From Vicinamibacteria bacterium (GTDB lineage: Bacteria; Acidobacteriota; Vicinamibacteria; Fen-336), in NCBI GenBank assembly GCA_025994075.1, contig JAMQGV010000040.1, forward strand, positions 1-64,000: a stretch of DNA of 64,000 nucleotides, read 5' to 3'. Within the stretch, counting starts at the first letter, position 1, and the number at the start of each line of letters is the position of its first letter. Made by a program: the position numbers and the translations under genes. Shown one piece after another: positions 1 through 7,403 of the stretch. The notes below the pieces were generated by a model that was not told the DNA's origin, searched no databases, and saw nothing but the letters and a program-made list of their open reading frames with translations.

Positions 1-1264
1 CACAGCCGGCCTGGTCGAGGCAGGCGAGCACGCCCTTCTGGAGCGGGAGCAGAACCGTCTCGTCGAGGGCGCCGTCGTGTTCCGGGCTGCCCGCGCGGGC
101 GAGGAGCAGGGCCCGCGCCGCCGCCTTGCATTCCGGCCCGCTCTCGTCGTCGGCGAAAGCGTCGAGGACCGTGGGGCGGCCGTCGTCGCCCAGCACCAGG
201 CGCCCGCCGATCACGCGCCCGTCGCGCAGCGCGCAGCCCGCGACCGTCAGCGTGTCGGCCACGAAACCGGGCGGGTAGCCCGCCATCAGGCGCAGCCGAC
301 GGCGGTCTCCCTCGGGCCGGGTCGCGGCCGGTGTCCGGCGACTGCGCTCGGCCGCGAGCCGGTCGTCGAGCCGCTTGCGCACCTCCGGCCGCAGACCGAA
401 CGCCGCCTGCGGCGCGTCGAGGAAGCGGAGCACGACCTCGGTGGCGTGCTCGCCCGCGGCCGCCAGCCGCTCGTCGACCGACTCGCCGGGCCCGCCCGCA
501 GCCGCCTCGACGAGCGCCAGCCACAGCCGCGTGACGGCGTCGGCCTCGGGCCCGCCGAGCGCCCCCAGGGCCTCGGCCACGGCGGCCGGGAGCAACTCCC
601 CGCGGCCGGCCCGGCGGGCGACGTCGAGCAGCGTCGCCTCGCGCAGCGTCGGCTCCGCCAGCGCCGCCGCGCGCAGTTCGGGCTCCAGCGGCGCGGACGC
701 GCGCACCGCGTCGAGGGCCGCGCTCCAGACGACCGCGTCGCCCAGCCGCAGCGCGGTCCGCGCGACGTCGCGCGGCAGCGTCGGATCGGCGCGCTGCGCC
801 CGCTCCAGCCACGCGCGCTGCGCCTCGACACCCGCTCCGGCTTCGGCGAGCGCCGCGAAACGGGCGCGCCCGGCCTGGCCTCCGATCGCACCGACGCCGC
901 GCGCGACGCGGTCGCCGAGGCCGCAGCCGAAGCGACGCGCCGCCTCCAGCGCCGGCTCGAGCTGCTCCGGGTCCGCCTTCAGCAGCGCAGTGACCAGCTC
1001 GCCCGCCACCTGCGCGTCCTGTTCCGCGCGCAGTGCTGCAGCGAGAGTCGGAACCCAGGTGCCGTTCGCCAGGACGCGCGAGACGCGGGCGCTGGCGGCA
1101 CGAACCGCCGGCTGCTCGTCTCCCAGACCCTCGCGGATGCGAGCGGGCGCGCGCGGGTCGGCGTGGTGCTCGCCCAGCAGCGCGACGACGCCGGGCGACA
1201 GCGGGCGCGCGAGCAGCGCCTCGAGGTCCGGAGCGCCGGCCAGCAGCAAAGCGAGGATCAGCAT
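1..1264 (-). CDS. Secreted alpha-helical repeat protein, 3' end off the window
   Basis: This partial gene starts at an ATG preceded by AGGGCGGA and runs off the left edge, so its C-terminus is missing. About 421 residues are visible. A very short hydrophobic N-terminus (roughly residues 2-10) could be a weak signal peptide. Residues 20-320 are Ala/Arg/Leu-rich helical repeats resembling HEAT-type repeats. After about residue 330 the composition changes to a beta-rich segment with YPPGF, then GDDGRPTVLD and a lone Cys before AAARALLLAR. That pattern loosely recalls a TonB C-terminal-like domain, but this is only a suggestion. The reading frame is open throughout and codon use matches real genes. 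The function is unknown. It is divergent from the glycosyltransferase remnant at 1368. Confidence 0.6.
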   Translation of the reverse strand, partial: MLILALLLAGAPDLEALLARPLSPGVVALLGEHHADPRAPARIREGLGDEQPAVRAASARVSRVLANGTWVPTLAAALRAEQDAQVAGELVTALLKADPEQLEPALEAARRFGCGLGDRVARGVGAIGGQAGRARFAALAEAGAGVEAQRAWLERAQRADPTLPRDVARTALRLGDAVVWSAALDAVRASAPLEPELRAAALAEPTLREATLLDVARRAGRGELLPAAVAEALGALGGPEADAVTRLWLALVEAAAGGPGESVDERLAAAGEHATEVVLRFLDAPQAAFGLRPEVRKRLDDRLAAERSRRTPAATRPEGDRRRLRLMAGYPPGFVADTLTVAGCALRDGRVIGGRLVLGDDGRPTVLDAFADDESGPECKAAARALLLARAGSPEHDGALDETVLLPLQKGVLACLDQAGC

Positions 1265-1356
1265 TCCGCCCTCCAACGGGCGCGATTCTCGGGCACGCCG
1301 CGAAAGGCCGTCAACGCCTCCGCGGGCTTCCGAGGGTCGCCTGGGTGGCGGCGCGC

Positions 1357-1362
1357 TATCGT
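1357..1362 (+). promoter_or_regulatory. TAnnnT box five bases before a start codon
   Basis: TATCGT lies five bases upstream of the ATG at 1368, and there is no Shine-Dalgarno. This is one of several such arrangements in the window and suggests a leaderless transcript. No -35 was identified. Confidence 0.35.
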
Positions 1363-1367
1363 TCGCC

Positions 1368-2302
1368 ATGCTCGTGCTGGGCGTGCTGCCGGGGGCCGCG
1401 CTGCTGCTGATGGCCGCCGTTCTCCTCGGGCGGGGACGCGAGTGGCGCGATGCGCTGCTGGAAGCCGCGGCGATCGCGGTCGCGTGGACCGTGCTCGGCA
1501 CCGAACTGCTGGGCGCCCTCGCCGCGCTGCGTTTCTGGCCGGTGCTCGCGTGGTGGGCCGCGGGAGCCGCGCTGGCGCTGGCGCTGGCGCGGCGGCCGCC
1601 TGCCGTCGCAGGGCGGCTCGCGCGGCCCGGGGTCGCGGCGCTGCTGCTGGCCGCCGCGGCCGGGTGGACCCTGTGCCAGGCGCTGCTGGCGCCGCCCAAC
1701 ACCGTCGACGCGCTCGGCTACCACCTGCCGCGGCAGGTGTATTGGGAACAGCAGGCGCACGTCGGGCACTTCGCGACCAGCGTGCTGCGCCAGGTGGCGA
1801 TGCCGCCGCTCGCCGAGTTCGCGGGCCTGCACCTGCGCCTGCTGTCGGGCGGCGACCGCTTCGCGAACCTCGTGCAGTGGGCCGCCTGGCTCGGCGCGCT
1901 GCTCGCGGTCTCGCGGCTCGCGGCCGACCTCGGCGCGACGCGGCGCGGGCAGTGGCTTGCCGTCGCGGTCGCGGCCACGACCCCGTCGGCATTCGTGCAG
2001 GCCTCGAGCGCCAAGAACGACGTGGTCGTGGCCTTCTGGTTGTGCGCCGCCACGGTGTGGACGCTGCGCCTGCGAAGCGCCGGGCCCTGGACGGCATTGA
2101 AGGCGGGCACGGCGCTGGGCGCGCTGGCGCTCACGAAGGGGACGGGCCTCGTCTTCGGGCTGCCGGTCGGGCTGCTCATCGCGAGAGCGGCGCGCTGCTG
2201 GTCGACCCGGTGTCCGGCGCGCGCTACACGCTCGTCGGGCGCGCGGCCCCGTTCTCGCTGTTCCGCCGCGACGCGCCCGGCGCGGCGCCGTCAGCTCGCT
2301 GA
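1368..2302 (+). pseudogene. Membrane glycosyltransferase (GT39/ArnT-like), disrupted
   Basis: From the ATG at 1368 about 274 residues read as a polytopic membrane glycosyltransferase. There are several Leu/Ala-rich membrane helices, then DALGYHLPRQVYW, which is typical of the first extracytoplasmic loop of GT39/PMT-type enzymes using polyprenyl-phosphate sugars. Further helices end at GLLIA near 2185. Beyond this point the same frame becomes Arg/Cys-rich noise and overlaps the RluA-like gene. A different frame carries a plausible protein end (SGALLVDPVSGARYTLVG, stop at 2302). Enzymes of this family normally exceed 450 residues, so this looks like a gene with an internal deletion or frameshift, or an assembly collapse. 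It is convergent with the RluA-like gene, overlapping by 12 bp. Confidence 0.55.
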
Positions 2303-3193
2303 TCGGTCGCCGGTCGCGAGGCGCGCGGGGGGCGGCGCCTCGAGCTGCAGCGGGGCTGCGCTCGCGGGATGCACGAACGCCAGGCGGTGGGCGTGCAAGA
2401 GGTAGCCGCCCGCGCCGGGCAGCGCCGGGTCCGCGAGCAGGCCGCCGCCCGCCGCGTACAGCGGGTCGCCGACGAGGGGATGGCCCGCGTGGGCGAGGTG
2501 GATGCGGATCTGGTGCGGGCGGCCCGTCTCGATGCGGACCTCGACGAGCGCCTGGCCCGCGCGCCGCTCGAGCACGCGGACGTGGGAGACGGAAGGGCGG
2601 CCCGTCCCGCTCGCCGCGTGGACGTGGCCGAGACGCGGGTGGGCGACGGGGCCGATCGGGACGTCGATCGTCCACGCCTCGTGGACCGGGTCGCCCGTGA
2701 CGAGCGCGCGGTACCACTTGCCCACGCGGCCCTCGCGCCAGTCGGCGGCGAGCGCGCGGCGGGCCGAGTCGCTCAGCGCGAACAGCAGCAGGCCGCCGGT
2801 GCCGCGGCCGAGCCGGTGCAGGGGCACGGCGTGCGGGTGACGGCGGCGGACCAGGTGGAGCGCCGTGTGCTCGAGGTAGCCGCCCGCGGGCACCGACGGC
2901 AGGCCGGGAGGCTTGTCGATCGCGAAGAGGTCCGCGTCCTCGAAGACGACGCCGAACGCGGTCGGCACCTCGGGCTCGACCCACGGCGGGCGGTGCCAGG
3001 CGACGCGCTGGCCGGCGCACAGCGTCTCGTCGCCCCGGGCGGCGCGGCCGTCGACCTCGACCTCGCCGGCCGCCAGCCGCGCGGCCCAGGCCGCCGCGTC
3101 GGAGTGGCGATGGCGGGCGGCGAGGTGATCGAGCACGCTGCGGCCCGCCTCGCGCGCGCCGACGCGTTCGACGTAGGTGTAGCCCGAGTTCAG
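2291..3193 (-). CDS. RluA-family pseudouridine synthase-like protein
   Basis: This is a 300-residue RluA-type fold. The N-terminus resembles an S4-like RNA-binding part (residues 1-80), followed by FAIDKPPGLPSVPAGG and PLHRLGRGTGGLLLFA. The C-terminal GRPHQIRIHLAHAGHPLVGD is a family signature. Known RluA enzymes have an Asp in HRLDxxTSG that attacks uridine; here that position is Gly (HRLGRGTGG), so activity is uncertain. No ATG or GTG lies at a sensible place. I chose the CTG at 3193 because it overlaps the upstream yedF-like stop as CTGA and gives a normal N-terminus. An ATG at 3307 would extend 114 bp into the upstream gene. It is probably translationally coupled to that gene. Confidence 0.8.
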   Translation of the reverse strand: MNSGYTYVERVGAREAGRSVLDHLAARHRHSDAAAWAARLAAGEVEVDGRAARGDETLCAGQRVAWHRPPWVEPEVPTAFGVVFEDADLFAIDKPPGLPSVPAGGYLEHTALHLVRRRHPHAVPLHRLGRGTGGLLLFALSDSARRALAADWREGRVGKWYRALVTGDPVHEAWTIDVPIGPVAHPRLGHVHAASGTGRPSVSHVRVLERRAGQALVEVRIETGRPHQIRIHLAHAGHPLVGDPLYAAGGGLLADPALPGAGGYLLHAHRLAFVHPASAAPLQLEAPPPARLATGDRSAS

Positions 3194-3534
3194 ATGGTGA
3201 CCACCTTGTCGGCGTCCTGGATCAGGCGCACGACGTCCTTCATCGTGCCCACCTCGCCGACGCCGAGGCGGTCGAGCAGCCCGAACTTCTCGAGGCAGGA
3301 GCGGCACGCGACGAGCCGCACGCCGAGGCCGGCGAGCAGCCGCAGCCCGGGCAGCGCGCGCGAGCCCTCGACCAGCAGCCTGACCCCGTCCGTGTAGAAG
3401 CAGATCGCCTCGGGCTTGCGCTCCTCGCCCTCGAAGGCATGCACGAAGCGGTCGAACATCTCGACGCCGAAGTCGTGGTCCGCGGCCTGCACCTGGCCCA
3501 GGCCCTCGCGCGTCACCAGGATCACGGTCTTCAT
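3190..3534 (-). CDS. YedF-like DsrE/F-fold protein
   Basis: This 114-residue protein has a DsrE/DsrF-like fold, beginning MKTVILVTREGLGQ. The end, CRSCLEKFGLLDRLGVGEVG then DADKVVTI, matches the C-terminal domain of YedF, the sulfurtransferase-like selenium-metabolism protein. The usual N-terminal TusA-like domain is absent, so only the DsrE half is present. The CxxC-like pair (CRSC) fits a persulfide or redox role, which is inference. GAGGAGAA precedes the ATG. The gene overlaps the RluA-like reading frame at CTGA and is divergent from the VOC gene at 3589. No selenium-metabolism genes are nearby. Confidence 0.8.
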   Translation of the reverse strand: MKTVILVTREGLGQVQAADHDFGVEMFDRFVHAFEGEERKPEAICFYTDGVRLLVEGSRALPGLRLLAGLGVRLVACRSCLEKFGLLDRLGVGEVGTMKDVVRLIQDADKVVTI

Positions 3535-3575
3535 CGAGTTCTCCTCGGCCCGCCGCGGGGCGAGCGCGCGGATTG

Positions 3576-3581
3576 TAGACT
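3576..3581 (+). promoter_or_regulatory. TAGACT box close to a GTG start
   Basis: TAGACT is seven bases before the GTG at 3589, with no Shine-Dalgarno, consistent with a leaderless mRNA. Confidence 0.4.
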
Positions 3582-3588
3582 GCGGCCC

Positions 3589-3960
3589 GTGCGCCCCCAC
3601 CACCTCGCGCTGCGCGTCGCCGACCCCGGGCGATCCGCGAGCTTCTACGCCGGCCTGCTCGGCCTCGCCGAGCGCGCGCGGCATCACGAGCCGGGCGGCG
3701 CGCTGCGCTCGGTGTGGCTGGAGGCCGAAGGCGGGCTGGTGCTGATGCTCGAGAAGAAGCTGGCGGGCGAAGGGCCGGGTCAGGGCTCGGGCCACCTGCT
3801 CGCGTTCACGGTCGACGACCTCGCGGGGTGGGACGCGCGGCTGGCGGCGGCCGGCGCGATCGTGCGCGGCCGCACCGCGCACACGATCTACTTCTGCGAT
3901 CCCGACGGCCACCGGCTCGGCGTTTCGACCTACCCGCTCGGCGGGGCAGTCGGCGGCTAG
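3589..3960 (+). CDS. VOC (glyoxalase/bleomycin-resistance fold) protein
   Basis: This 123-residue single-module VOC protein starts HHLALRVADPGRSASFYAGLLGL, the classic first beta-alpha-beta unit with a metal-ligand His near the N-terminus. It ends with YFCDPDGHRLGV, the usual second-half signature. VOC proteins bind a divalent metal and act as lyases, dioxygenases or drug-binding proteins; the substrate cannot be told from sequence. The GTG start fits the domain boundary and is the only sensible one. It is divergent from the yedF-like gene and followed at once by the gene at 3999, whose putative -10 box overlaps its stop codon. Confidence 0.85.
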   Translation: MRPHHLALRVADPGRSASFYAGLLGLAERARHHEPGGALRSVWLEAEGGLVLMLEKKLAGEGPGQGSGHLLAFTVDDLAGWDARLAAAGAIVRGRTAHTIYFCDPDGHRLGVSTYPLGGAVGG

Positions 3961-3963
3961 AAT
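3958..3963 (+). promoter_or_regulatory. Candidate -10 box TAGAAT
   Basis: TAGAAT overlaps the TAG stop of the VOC gene and lies 35 bases before the ATG at 3999, which has an AAGGAGG site. No good -35 is visible at 17 bp. The same TAGAATCG string recurs before the aminotransferase at 22949. Confidence 0.35.
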
Positions 3964-3998
3964 CGCTCGATTCCCTCGAGGCGGCTCAAGGAGGACTC

Positions 3999-4793
3999 AT
4001 GGCAAAGGCGGCAACCTCGCGGGCCCTGATGGCGGTTGCCGCGCTGGTCGCGCTCGCGGTCCTGGCCTGGCTGTTCCTCGCGCGCCCGGCCCCGCCGCCA
4101 CCGCCTCCGCCGCCCACGCTCCCGCCGGTGACCGCGCCGCCCGCCACGCCTGAGCCCACGCCGCCGCCGGCCACGCCCGAGCCGAAGCCGACGGCGCGCC
4201 CGAAGCCGACGCCGACGGCCACGGCCCCGCCCGACGTCGCGGCGATGGTGCGCGACGCCGAGGCCGCGTTCGTGGCCGGTCGCTACGACGACGCCGCCGC
4301 GCTGTTCGAGCAGGCAGCGCGGATCGACCCGCGCAACGCGGCGGCCGGTGCCAACGCCATCTCGGTACGCCGCCAGTTCGTGATCGGCAAGACCCGCTCG
4401 GAGAACGCGAAAGGTGGCGCCCAGGCGGCGGCCGGCTTCGACACGAGCGCGGTGGCCGCGGTCAAGAAGGCGGCCGAGAGCCCGGCGTCGCTCGAGATCG
4501 TCGTCTCGCCGTCGCGGGTCAAGGTCGGCGACAAGTACCAGATGGAGATCTACCTCATCAACGAGGGCAAGAAGGACGTCCGGGTCAAGGGCGTCAAGGC
4601 CGTGCACAAGGACGCCGGGATGAAGATCGGCGGCGTGCTGCCGCTGATCGTGGCCGAGCAGGTGGCGCCGCGGCAGCGCGAGCTGATCGCCGCGGTCAAG
4701 GAGACCTGCGGCTCCGAGCAGGAGTGGTCTCTCGACATCGAAGTGACCGCCCAGAACGGCGACGTCTACCGCGCGTCGGTGACCTGGAAGTAG
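3999..4793 (+). CDS. Membrane-anchored protein with Pro-rich linker and TPR-like repeat
   Basis: This 264-residue protein has a single N-terminal membrane segment (about residues 9-27, ending LAWLFLA). A low-complexity linker of Pro/Thr/Ala/Lys follows (about 28-82), then a TPR-like helical pair (MVRDAEAAFVAGRYDDAAAL). The C-terminal beta-rich domain (about 165-264, from SLEIVVSPSRVKVGD) resembles Ig-like or DUF11-type surface domains. AAGGAGG lies five bases before the ATG. The topology suggests a cytoplasmic start, a stalk crossing the periplasm and a soluble C-terminal domain. The linker recalls TonB-like stalks, but no TonB C-terminal box is seen. The function is unknown. Confidence 0.75.
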   Translation: MAKAATSRALMAVAALVALAVLAWLFLARPAPPPPPPPPTLPPVTAPPATPEPTPPPATPEPKPTARPKPTPTATAPPDVAAMVRDAEAAFVAGRYDDAAALFEQAARIDPRNAAAGANAISVRRQFVIGKTRSENAKGGAQAAAGFDTSAVAAVKKAAESPASLEIVVSPSRVKVGDKYQMEIYLINEGKKDVRVKGVKAVHKDAGMKIGGVLPLIVAEQVAPRQRELIAAVKETCGSEQEWSLDIEVTAQNGDVYRASVTWK

Positions 4794-4815
4794 TCGGCGC
4801 CGGCGCTGCGGCGTT

Positions 4816-5142
4816 TCAGCGCGCGAATGAGCTGCGACGCTGGATGCGCGCGACCTCGACGCGATAGGACTCGTACCAGCGTTCGCGGCCGGTGCGCTGG
4901 GCGAAGGCGTGGCGCTCGTCGTGGCGCCAGGCCGCGAGCGACGCCTCGTCGCGCCACCACACGATCGTCAGGCGCTCGCCGTCGGCGGCCGTGAAGCCCT
5001 TCGCCGCCACGAAGCCGGGGTTGCGCTTCACGCGGGCCTCGAGCTCGGCGTCCATCGCCTCGTAGTCCTCGCCCGCCGCGGGCGTCAGCCGCGAGAAGAA
5101 GAGGATCGCCAGCTCCGCGTCGTCGTTCGGATGGGTGGTCAT
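4816..5142 (-). CDS. Antibiotic biosynthesis monooxygenase-domain protein
   Basis: This 108-residue protein has an ABM-type dimeric alpha/beta-barrel fold: AELAILFFSRLTP, then GFVAAKGFTAADGERLTIVWW, then a His-rich helix (WRHDERHAFAQ) and YRVEVARI. The family ranges from quinol monooxygenases to heme-degrading IsdG-like enzymes, and this one cannot be assigned further. I chose the ATG at 5142. The longer frame from 5271 adds 43 residues of Arg/Pro-rich sequence not seen in the family. It is convergent with the gene at 3999. Confidence 0.75.
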   Translation of the reverse strand: MTTHPNDDAELAILFFSRLTPAAGEDYEAMDAELEARVKRNPGFVAAKGFTAADGERLTIVWWRDEASLAAWRHDERHAFAQRTGRERWYESYRVEVARIQRRSSFAR

Positions 5143-5204
5143 GGCCGCCAAGCTCCGGCGCGGGCGGGCGCGTGTCAAGGGGCTGCCGGGCGTGGGATCC
5201 CGCC

Positions 5205-5220
5205 GTTCCGCAAACGGACA
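5205..5220. promoter_or_regulatory. Putative NtrC-type activator site (GTTCCG-N4-CGGACA)
   Basis: This imperfect dyad GTTCCG CAAA CGGACA is centred about 84 bp upstream of the sigma54-like -24 element at 5295. Near-identical 16-bp dyads occur before the sigma54-like promoters at 18525 and 18965. The spacing fits the upstream activator sites of bacterial enhancer-binding proteins. The likely binder is the regulator encoded at 19710 (inference). Confidence 0.5.
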
Positions 5221-5294
5221 CCTGTCGCCGCAGCCGGGCCGGGCCCGCGGGCCTAAACTCCCGTCCATCAAGCAACTCCGGCCGCGGCCGCCGA

Positions 5295-5310
5295 TGGCAC
5301 AGCGCTTGTG
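5295..5310 (+). promoter_or_regulatory. Sigma54-type promoter for the exporter operon
   Basis: TGGCAC-N5-TTGTG closely matches the sigma54 consensus TGGCAC-N5-TTGCA, with GG and G at the right 12-bp spacing. It lies about 40 bp before the adaptor gene. A separate TAAACT box at 5254 might be an additional sigma70-type -10. Confidence 0.6.
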
Positions 5311-5348
5311 TAAGGAGCGGTCGAGAGAAGGACGAAGAACTCAAGCCC

Positions 5349-6605
5349 ATGGACATCGCCCGCCCCGCCAGCGTCGTCGAAGAGAAGAAGAAGCGCCAGC
5401 GCCTGCTGATCGGCGGCGCCGTCGCTGCCGTCGTGCTGATCACGCTGGGCCTGTCCCAGCTCGAGCCGGCCGCCCCCAGCGTCGAGCGGGCCACGGTCTG
5501 GACCGACACCGTCAAGCGCGGCGAGATGCTGCGCGAGGTGCGCGGCCTCGGCACCCTGGTGCCCGAGGACATCCGCTGGATCCCGGCCCAGTCCGACGGC
5601 CGCGTGGAGAAGATCGTGATCCACCCGGGCACCCCGGTGCACGCGAGCAGCGTGATCCTCGAGCTGTCGAACCCGGAGCTGGAGCTGCAGGCGCAGCAGG
5701 CACTCTCGGAACTTCGGGCCGCCGAAGCGCGTTACGTCGAACTGAAGGTGAGACTCGAGAGCCAGCGCCTGGACCAGGAAGCCGCGGCCGCCCGCGTCCA
5801 GGCGGAGTACAGCCAGGCCAGGATGCGCGCCGACGCCGACGCCCAGCTCGCGAAGGACGGGCTGGTCGCCGACATCACGGTCAAGCTGTCGCAGGTCACG
5901 GCCCGCGAGCTCGAGAACCGCAACAACGTCGAGCAGAAGCGGCTGGCGATCGCGGGCGAGTCGATCGCGGCCCAGCTCGCGGTGCAGGAGGCCGCGGTCG
6001 AACAGGCCCGCGCCCAGGCCCGGCTGCTGCGCGGCCAGGTCGACGCGCTGCGGGTCAAGGCCGGCCTCGACGGCATCCTGCAGCTCGTCCCGGTCGAGGT
6101 CGGCGCGCGGGTGGCCCCCGGCACCAACCTGGCGCGCGTCGCTCAGCCCGACAAGCTGAAGGCGGTCGTGCGGATCCCGGAGACCCAGGCCAAGGACGTG
6201 CAGATCGGCCAGAAGGCGGCGGTCGACACCCGCAACGGAGTGATCGAGGCGAAGGTCGCCCGCATCGACCCCTCGGTCCAGAACGGCACGGTCACCGTCG
6301 ACCTGGCTCTCGTCGGCGAGCTGCCGAAGGGCGCGCGGCCCGACCTCACGGTCGACGGCACCATCGAGCTCGAGCGCCTGACCAACGTGCTCTTCGTCGG
6401 GCGCCCGGCCCAGGGCCAGGGCGAGAGCACGGTCGGCCTGTTCCGGCTCGACCCCGGCACCTCCGACGCGCGGCGGGTCAAGGTCAAGCTGGGCCGCGCC
6501 TCGGTCAACACCGTCGAGGTCGTCGAAGGCCTGGCGGAAGGCGACACGGTGATCCTGTCCGACACCTCGGCGTGGGACTCCCACGACCGCATCCGGCTCA
6601 ATTAG
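5349..6605 (+). CDS. HlyD/MacA-type periplasmic adaptor protein
   Basis: This 418-residue membrane-fusion protein has an N-terminal cytoplasmic tail and membrane anchor (about residues 18-36, LLIGGAVAAVVLITLGL). A first lipoyl half follows (LREVRGLGTLVPEDIRWIPA, with GRVEKIVIHPGTPV), then a long coiled-coil hairpin rich in Gln/Glu/Ala/Arg (about 100-230). The second lipoyl half (GLDGILQLVPVEVGARVAPG) leads into beta-barrel domains to the end. In MacAB-like systems such proteins link an ABC exporter to the outer membrane. It is first in an operon with the ATPase and permeases, 20 bp before the ATPase. It lies behind the sigma54-like promoter and activator site. Confidence 0.85.
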   Translation: MDIARPASVVEEKKKRQRLLIGGAVAAVVLITLGLSQLEPAAPSVERATVWTDTVKRGEMLREVRGLGTLVPEDIRWIPAQSDGRVEKIVIHPGTPVHASSVILELSNPELELQAQQALSELRAAEARYVELKVRLESQRLDQEAAAARVQAEYSQARMRADADAQLAKDGLVADITVKLSQVTARELENRNNVEQKRLAIAGESIAAQLAVQEAAVEQARAQARLLRGQVDALRVKAGLDGILQLVPVEVGARVAPGTNLARVAQPDKLKAVVRIPETQAKDVQIGQKAAVDTRNGVIEAKVARIDPSVQNGTVTVDLALVGELPKGARPDLTVDGTIELERLTNVLFVGRPAQGQGESTVGLFRLDPGTSDARRVKVKLGRASVNTVEVVEGLAEGDTVILSDTSAWDSHDRIRLN

Positions 6606-6625
6606 CAAAGCGAAGCGAGGAAGCG

Positions 6626-7333
6626 ATGAGCGAGCAGCACGCCCTGATCACGCTGGAAGGCCTGACCAAGGTCTTCTACACGGACGAAGTGGAGACCCAC
6701 GCCCTGTCGGGCATCCACCTGCGGATCGAGAAGGGCGAGTACGTCGCCATCTCGGGGCCGTCGGGCTGCGGCAAGTCGACGCTCCTGTCGATCCTCGGCC
6801 TGCTCGACTCGCCGACGGCGGGCACGTACATCCTGAACTCGAACCCGGTGCAGAGCCTCGACCTCTCGCAGCGGGCCCGCATCCGCAACCGCGAGATCGG
6901 CTTCATCTTCCAGAGCTTCAACCTGATCGGCGACCTGACCGTGTTCGAGAACGTCGAGCTGCCGCTCACCTACCGCGGCATGGCGGCCTCCGAGCGCAAG
7001 GCGCGCTGCGGCGAGGCGCTCGAGAAGGTCGGCATGGCCCATCGCGCCAAGCACCTGCCCTCGCAGCTCTCCGGCGGCCAGCAGCAGCGCGTCGCCGTGG
7101 CCCGCGCCCTGGTCGGCAAGCCGTCCGTGCTGCTGGCTGACGAGCCCACCGGCAACCTCGACTCCAAGAACGGCGAGGCGGTGATGGACCTGCTGCACGA
7201 ACTGCACCGCGGCGGCGCCACGATCGTGATGGTCACCCACGACCCGCGCTTCGCCCGCCACGCCGACCGCACGATCCACATGTTCGACGGGCGCGTCGTC
7301 GACGAGAGCGAGATCGCCTCGCTCAGCGCCTAG
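6626..7333 (+). CDS. MacB/LolD-type ABC transporter ATPase
   Basis: This 235-residue ATPase has Walker A SGPSGCGKST (about residues 43-52), a Q-loop in FIFQSFNLI, the signature LSGGQQQRVAVARAL, Walker [14 protein letters not shown] and the switch His in MVTHDPRFA. The sequence class is that of MacB/LolD/FtsE-type exporters, which act with permeases having one large periplasmic domain. GCGAGGAAG precedes the ATG. It lies between the adaptor and three ADOP permeases that carry no ATPase domain of their own, so it presumably powers one or more of them. Confidence 0.9.
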   Translation: MSEQHALITLEGLTKVFYTDEVETHALSGIHLRIEKGEYVAISGPSGCGKSTLLSILGLLDSPTAGTYILNSNPVQSLDLSQRARIRNREIGFIFQSFNLIGDLTVFENVELPLTYRGMAASERKARCGEALEKVGMAHRAKHLPSQLSGGQQQRVAVARALVGKPSVLLADEPTGNLDSKNGEAVMDLLHELHRGGATIVMVTHDPRFARHADRTIHMFDGRVVDESEIASLSA

Positions 7334-7403
7334 TTCCGCTCCTTCCCGTTCCGTCGGACAGCGGCCCGCGGCCGGGGGCGGCGCGGGCCAGGGAGTCGTG
7401 CGC

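Noticed and set aside
4816..5271. Longer N-terminus of the ABM-domain protein
   Set aside because: The extra 43 residues are Arg/Pro-rich and not part of the family; ATG 5142 fits better.
7345..7360. Fourth activator site before ADOP permease 1
   Set aside because: It has a good CGGACA half-site but the other half is off-register, and no sigma54 promoter follows.
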